Source of the DNA: Neptunicoccus cionae
Lineage (GTDB): Bacteria; Pseudomonadota; Alphaproteobacteria; Rhodobacterales; Rhodobacteraceae
NCBI RefSeq assembly: GCF_014643735.1
Contig: NZ_BMKA01000003.1
Coordinates: forward strand, 186,001 to 250,000
Direction: 5' to 3'
DNA length: 64,000 nucleotides
Below the pieces are notes generated by a model. The model had not been told where the DNA came from, did not search any database, and worked only from the letters and a program-made list of their open reading frames with translations. Within the stretch, counting starts at the first letter, position 1, and the number at the start of each line of letters is the position of its first letter. Positions 60,856 to 64,000 of this stretch are shown here, piece after piece. Made by a program: the position numbers and the translations under genes.

Positions 60856-61413
60856 ATGTTCTATCGCGCTTTGATCACGACAGTTTTGATGGCCGGTCAG
60901 GGATGGGCGGATTGCCCGCCCCTGCCGGACCGCGGGGAGGAACGGGCGATCTTGCTGGAAACGCTGGCGCAAGCCGATAATTTTGGACAGGCACGAACAG
61001 CTGCAAACGCGCTTTGGCAGTTCTGGCATGTGGCACCGGATGAGGTTGCCCAAGAAATGCTCGACGTTGGTAACAACGCCATTCGCTATGGCGACTACCT
61101 GCGGGCAGAAGCGACCCTTGGTCGCTTGGTTCAATATTGCCCGGCGTTTGGCGAAGGATACAATCAATTGGCTTTCGCCCACTTCCTGCGGAACCAAGAC
61201 ACACAGGCACTAGACCTGTTGTCCCGCTGCCTGAAGCTGGAGCCCGCCCATTTTGGCGCCCTGTCAGGTATTGCGTTGATCCACATCCGCAACGGCCGCC
61301 CCGCACTTGGACAGATCTACCTGCGCCGCGCTGTCGCCATTCATCCCTGGCTCAACGAGCGCTCTCTTCTAGAGCAAACGGTGCCGAACGGGAATGGTAA
61401 CCAAGAGCTGTAA
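60856..61413 (+). CDS. Exported TPR-repeat protein
   Basis: A 185-residue protein with a signal peptide (MFYRALITTVLMAGQGWA, cut before DCPP) and two to three tetratricopeptide-like units (DYLRAEATLGRLVQYCPAFGEGYNQLAFAHFLRN..., DTQALDLLSRCLKLEPAHFGALSGIALIHIRNG, then ALGQIYLRRAVAIHP). Periplasmic, function unknown. I set the start at 60856 to fit the signal peptide; the frame is open further upstream. The 194 bases between the VWA gene and this one show no recognised signal. Confidence 0.75.
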   Translation: MFYRALITTVLMAGQGWADCPPLPDRGEERAILLETLAQADNFGQARTAANALWQFWHVAPDEVAQEMLDVGNNAIRYGDYLRAEATLGRLVQYCPAFGEGYNQLAFAHFLRNQDTQALDLLSRCLKLEPAHFGALSGIALIHIRNGRPALGQIYLRRAVAIHPWLNERSLLEQTVPNGNGNQEL

Positions 61414-61763
61414 TCTGCGAATCCTAATTTGGCGATATTCGACGCGCGCGGACCCCAAACCTGTCCTTCAGAAGCGACCAATGCTCCACCCTAAATAGTA
61501 GCCATCTGTGAAGAGATCGTTAAAGTCGTGATCTTTTGCGACCCGTTTGTGAATTCGACCGAAAACTAGTGAGCCTTGTCACTCTTTCGTAGTTAAATTC
61601 TTGTACCAGAAACTGCTGAAGCCTACCCTAAGGTCAAGGTCACAGATTGGAAATTTCAACCAGAGATTATGACCTGACGGGGCTGGAACCCCGATATTTT
61701 AATCGTTTTCCGCCGGCTGAACCGGTTAGAAGACAAAAAATGGTCTAGAGGGAGAATAGTAAA
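61414..61763 (+). promoter_or_regulatory. Leader region of the RTX/integrin-like gene
   Basis: A 350-base gap with no plausible gene. Toward its 3' end CGGGG (61678-61682) and CCCCG (61689-61693) form a small hairpin followed by an AT-rich stretch, and a strong ribosome binding site (GAGGGAG) lies ahead of the ATG. The length of the leader suggests it contains the promoter and possibly regulation, but I cannot place -35/-10 boxes with confidence. Confidence 0.4.
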
Positions 61764-63311
61764 ATGGCAGATTTTATTGGTACAGAGGAAGACGACGGCT
61801 TGGTCGGCGGGTTGTTTTCCGACATTATCCATGGTTTAGAAGGCAATGACCTGCTTGCCGGTCTGAATGGCGACGATACGCTGGATGCTGGTTCCGGCGA
61901 TGACGTTCTGATCGGGGGGATCGGGGACGACATCATGTTCGGCGGTGACGGAAATGATAGAATTGTTATGACAGCTGGTGACGATCAGGTTTTTGGCGGC
62001 AGCGGTGATGACAAATACTTCGTTAACGGATTTGCCGGTGATTGGTCGATTATCACGGACACTTCTGGCATCGACACGCTGAATTTTGCGGGCGGTATTA
62101 CAGGTGCGGACATCGACCTGTCGCCCGGTGCGCTATCTTATGTGGATGATCGCGTGATCGAAATTTCTGGCCTGAAAGACTCAGATCGGCCACTGGAACT
62201 GGTGCTTTTACAAGACCTCTCCGGGTCCTTCTCTAATGACCTATTAACAGTGAACGGGCTGGTAGACGATCTGATCACTTCGGTCAGCGGCCTGGCGGAT
62301 GACGTGCGCTTGGGATTGACGTCCTTTATCGACAAACCGATTTCACCTTTTGGATCGTCGACCGACCATGAATATAAGACGGAACTCGGCCTGACTGCCG
62401 ACACCAATGCGTGGAAAACTGCGGTGACCGGTCTGTCCACAGGGGACGGTAGTGACCTCCCTGAGTCCCAAATGACGGGCTTGCTTCAGGTTGCTCTGCG
62501 CACCTCGGAAGTCGGTTGGAGCTCCTCTGCACTCAAAGTTGTGGTGCTGACCACTGATGCTGTACCCCATTTTGCGGGCGACAATCCCAATACGCCTAAT
62601 AACGGCGATGCCGTGCTTGACGGTCCGAGCGGCGATGGCACAAGCGAGGACTACCCGACAATCGAGATGGTGAAAGCTGCTCTCTTGGACGCTGGTATTA
62701 TTCCGGTTTTTGCTGTCACAACCGATGTCACCTCTGATTATCAGGCTTTGGTCGATGCCTTCGGGTTTGGCACAGTTGTGCCGCTGAGTTCGGACAGTTC
62801 GGACATCATCGCAGCATTTGAGGACGGAATCAGTGGTGCCGCTGATTCTTTGATCGAAAACGCGGTTGGGACTGCCTATAATGACGACATAATCGGCAAT
62901 AGCGCGGACAACATGATCAAAGGCAAAGCCGGTAATGACGACATTCGCGGCGTTGGCGGTGATGACTATCTGAAAGGGAACAGAGGTAAGGACAAACTGG
63001 ATGGCGGCAAAGGTGACGACATGCTTGAAGGTGGCGCTGACAAGGACAAGCTGAACGGCGGTGATGGTGCCGATACCTTTGTCTTTGACATCTCACATCC
63101 GGACCATTCCCGCGACGTGGTCAAAGACTATGAAGACGGTGTCGACAAGATCATGGTGTTGGACGACACTCTTCTGTCTTTCGCAGACATCGACGTCACG
63201 CAAGCTGGCGGCAAAACAATCCTGTCCCACGACGGTGATGCCTTCGCCCTGCTGAAATCCACAAATTCTGCAAATATCGATGCCACTGACTTCATCTTTG
63301 ACATCGCCTGA
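61764..63311 (+). CDS. Secreted RTX protein with an integrin beta-I-like (VWA/MIDAS) domain
   Basis: A 515-residue acidic protein with no N-terminal signal peptide. Residues about 24-85 and 369-442 are calcium-binding nonapeptide (RTX) repeats such as GGSGDDKYF and GGDGADTFVF; the C-terminal 70 residues end in a DFIFDIA-type hydrophobic tail, as in type I secretion substrates. Between them, about 145-365 is a VWA-like domain whose wording matches animal integrin beta subunits: DLSGSFSNDL (MIDAS Asp151, Ser153, Ser155; ADMIDAS Asp159), SFIDKPISPF (Asp190), SDLPES (Asp231, Glu234), GWSS, TTDAVPHFAGD (Asp265), DYPTIEMV and IPVFAVTTDV. Likely a calcium-loaded, secreted adhesin; type I exporter genes are not in the window. 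Confidence 0.88.
   Translation: MADFIGTEEDDGLVGGLFSDIIHGLEGNDLLAGLNGDDTLDAGSGDDVLIGGIGDDIMFGGDGNDRIVMTAGDDQVFGGSGDDKYFVNGFAGDWSIITDTSGIDTLNFAGGITGADIDLSPGALSYVDDRVIEISGLKDSDRPLELVLLQDLSGSFSNDLLTVNGLVDDLITSVSGLADDVRLGLTSFIDKPISPFGSSTDHEYKTELGLTADTNAWKTAVTGLSTGDGSDLPESQMTGLLQVALRTSEVGWSSSALKVVVLTTDAVPHFAGDNPNTPNNGDAVLDGPSGDGTSEDYPTIEMVKAALLDAGIIPVFAVTTDVTSDYQALVDAFGFGTVVPLSSDSSDIIAAFEDGISGAADSLIENAVGTAYNDDIIGNSADNMIKGKAGNDDIRGVGGDDYLKGNRGKDKLDGGKGDDMLEGGADKDKLNGGDGADTFVFDISHPDHSRDVVKDYEDGVDKIMVLDDTLLSFADIDVTQAGGKTILSHDGDAFALLKSTNSANIDATDFIFDIA
61833..62018 (+). repeat. N-terminal RTX nonapeptide repeat block
   Basis: Six or so GGxGxDxxx-like units (GLEGNDLLA, GLNGDDTLD, AGSGDDVLI, GGIGDDIMF, GGDGNDRIV, then GGSGDDKYF after a gap) encode residues about 24-85 of the RTX protein. 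Such repeats bind Ca2+ outside the cell and fold a parallel beta-roll. Confidence 0.85.
62868..63089 (+). repeat. C-terminal RTX nonapeptide repeat block
   Basis: Residues about 369-442 of the RTX protein hold a second set of degenerate Ca2+-binding repeats (NDDIIGNSA, NMIKGKAGNDDIRG, GGDDYLKGN, GGKGDDMLEGG, GGDGADTFVF), followed by the putative type I secretion tail. Several units carry Lys instead of the usual aliphatic residues. Confidence 0.8.
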
Positions 63312-63483
63312 TCGCTAACACAATCGGGTGCGTATTTACGGCCCATTACACTGTCCCTGCCTGCAGTTGCGGGTGGGGGCAGCGTCCATTTTATGTCTAG
63401 CTATAGAGCGCCTGAATTTTACCAATTGAAATCCTTTCTCCTTGGGGCTGGTCTTCGTCAACTTAACTGCCATATCTTAACAT

Positions 63484-64000
63484 ATGCTAAAACTGACCCC
63501 GATCCTTCTCGCCCTACTCTACGGCTTTGTTTATTATAGGTTTTCAATCTGGCGCACCCAATCGGAGCTGGATGCAAAATCCACGGAGCTGGCCGATCCG
63601 GTGCTGCGCAAACTGTGCGCACGCATGGCGGATTCTCTGGATCTGGCCCAAGTGAAAGTACATATTTACGAGATCGATCCAGTAAATGGACTCGCCGCGC
63701 CGGATGGGCGTATTTTCATCACCCGCGGCTTTTATCAAAAATATCAGAACGGTGATGTCAGCGCCGAAGAGATTGCCAGCGTGATTGCCCATGAACTTGG
63801 GCATGTCGCGCTTGGCCATTCGCGGCGTCGGATGATTGATTTTTCGGGACAAAATGCGATCCGTGTGGCGCTGGGGATGGTTCTGGGGCGGCTAATTCCC
63901 GGAGTTGGAGTGTGGCTTGCGGGGATGCTATCTGGGCTGCTGGCGGCCCGTTTGTCGCGGCAGGATGAATACGAAGCGGACGCTTATGCGGCGGCACTGT
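63484..64000 (+). CDS. M48 family zinc metalloprotease (3' end outside window)
   Basis: The first 172 residues of a membrane-anchored M48 peptidase. MLKLTPILLALLYGFVYYRF is an N-terminal membrane anchor; the catalytic motif is VIAHELGHVALGH (HELGH) and the third ligand region DEYEADAYAA follows about 60 residues later, just before the edge. A hydrophobic stretch with VWLAGMLSGLLAARL lies between. A second M48 protein besides the lipoprotein at 11804-12580. The start ATG at 63484 follows an AT-rich stretch with no strong ribosome binding site. The rest of the gene is outside the window. Confidence 0.85.
   Translation, partial: MLKLTPILLALLYGFVYYRFSIWRTQSELDAKSTELADPVLRKLCARMADSLDLAQVKVHIYEIDPVNGLAAPDGRIFITRGFYQKYQNGDVSAEEIASVIAHELGHVALGHSRRRMIDFSGQNAIRVALGMVLGRLIPGVGVWLAGMLSGLLAARLSRQDEYEADAYAAAL

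Overview
The window reads as the chromosome of an alphaproteobacterium of the Rhodobacterales (Roseobacter group). The pointers are a monomeric NADP isocitrate dehydrogenase, a 14-gene complex I operon interspersed with two small proteins that I know from Rhodobacteraceae (DUF5333 and DUF5337 types), a NuoE fused to a helix-hairpin-helix tail, a DksA with a degenerate zinc finger, and a complete leucine-degradation (liu) cluster. The DNA is moderately GC-rich and densely coding, with many 1- or 4-base start/stop overlaps. I see no rRNA, tRNA, CRISPR array, prophage or insertion sequence.

Layout. 1-5 kb: isocitrate dehydrogenase (cut by the left edge), a cation/Ca antiporter and an MHYT-domain sensor histidine kinase. 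5-8 kb: tatA-tatB-tatC with a DUF815 ATPase. 8-16 kb: a mixed set with two orphan ABC ATPases, an AlkC-type DNA glycosylase with an Ig-like tail, a short-chain dehydrogenase lacking its catalytic residues, an M48 lipoprotein, a membrane LytTR regulator and an orphan BrnA-like antitoxin. 16-21 kb: prfC (possibly leaderless), a lysine-rich protein of unknown function and an RhlE-type helicase. 21-41 kb, all on the minus strand: nuoABCDE-DUF5337-nuoF, a strongly structured spacer, DUF5333-nuoG-lipoprotein-nuoHI-CMD-nuoJKLMN, then birA-coaX-rnj, the whole run ending at a bidirectional terminator. 41-50 kb: a sulfotransferase and the liu operon (liuA, LprI-like, EcsC, liuB, liuD, HMG-CoA lyase, enoyl-CoA hydratase). 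50-56 kb: a DegT aminotransferase, gph, then glmU-glmS-alkD and dksA. 56-61 kb: a MoxR / GNAT / DUF2927 / small membrane protein / VWA operon and a TPR protein. 61-64 kb: a secreted RTX protein and an M48 protease cut by the right edge.

The most striking gene is the RTX protein at 61764-63311. Between its two blocks of calcium-binding nonapeptide repeats lies a domain that matches the beta-I (beta-A) domain of animal integrin beta subunits motif for motif. The MIDAS residues are all present, as are most of the ADMIDAS and SyMBS metal-site residues. This suggests a secreted, calcium-loaded bacterial adhesin or ligand-binding protein. The second structural surprise is the 174-base nuoF to DUF5333 spacer, which packs a terminator-like hairpin and several further inverted repeats, two of them mutually exclusive, into the middle of the complex I operon.
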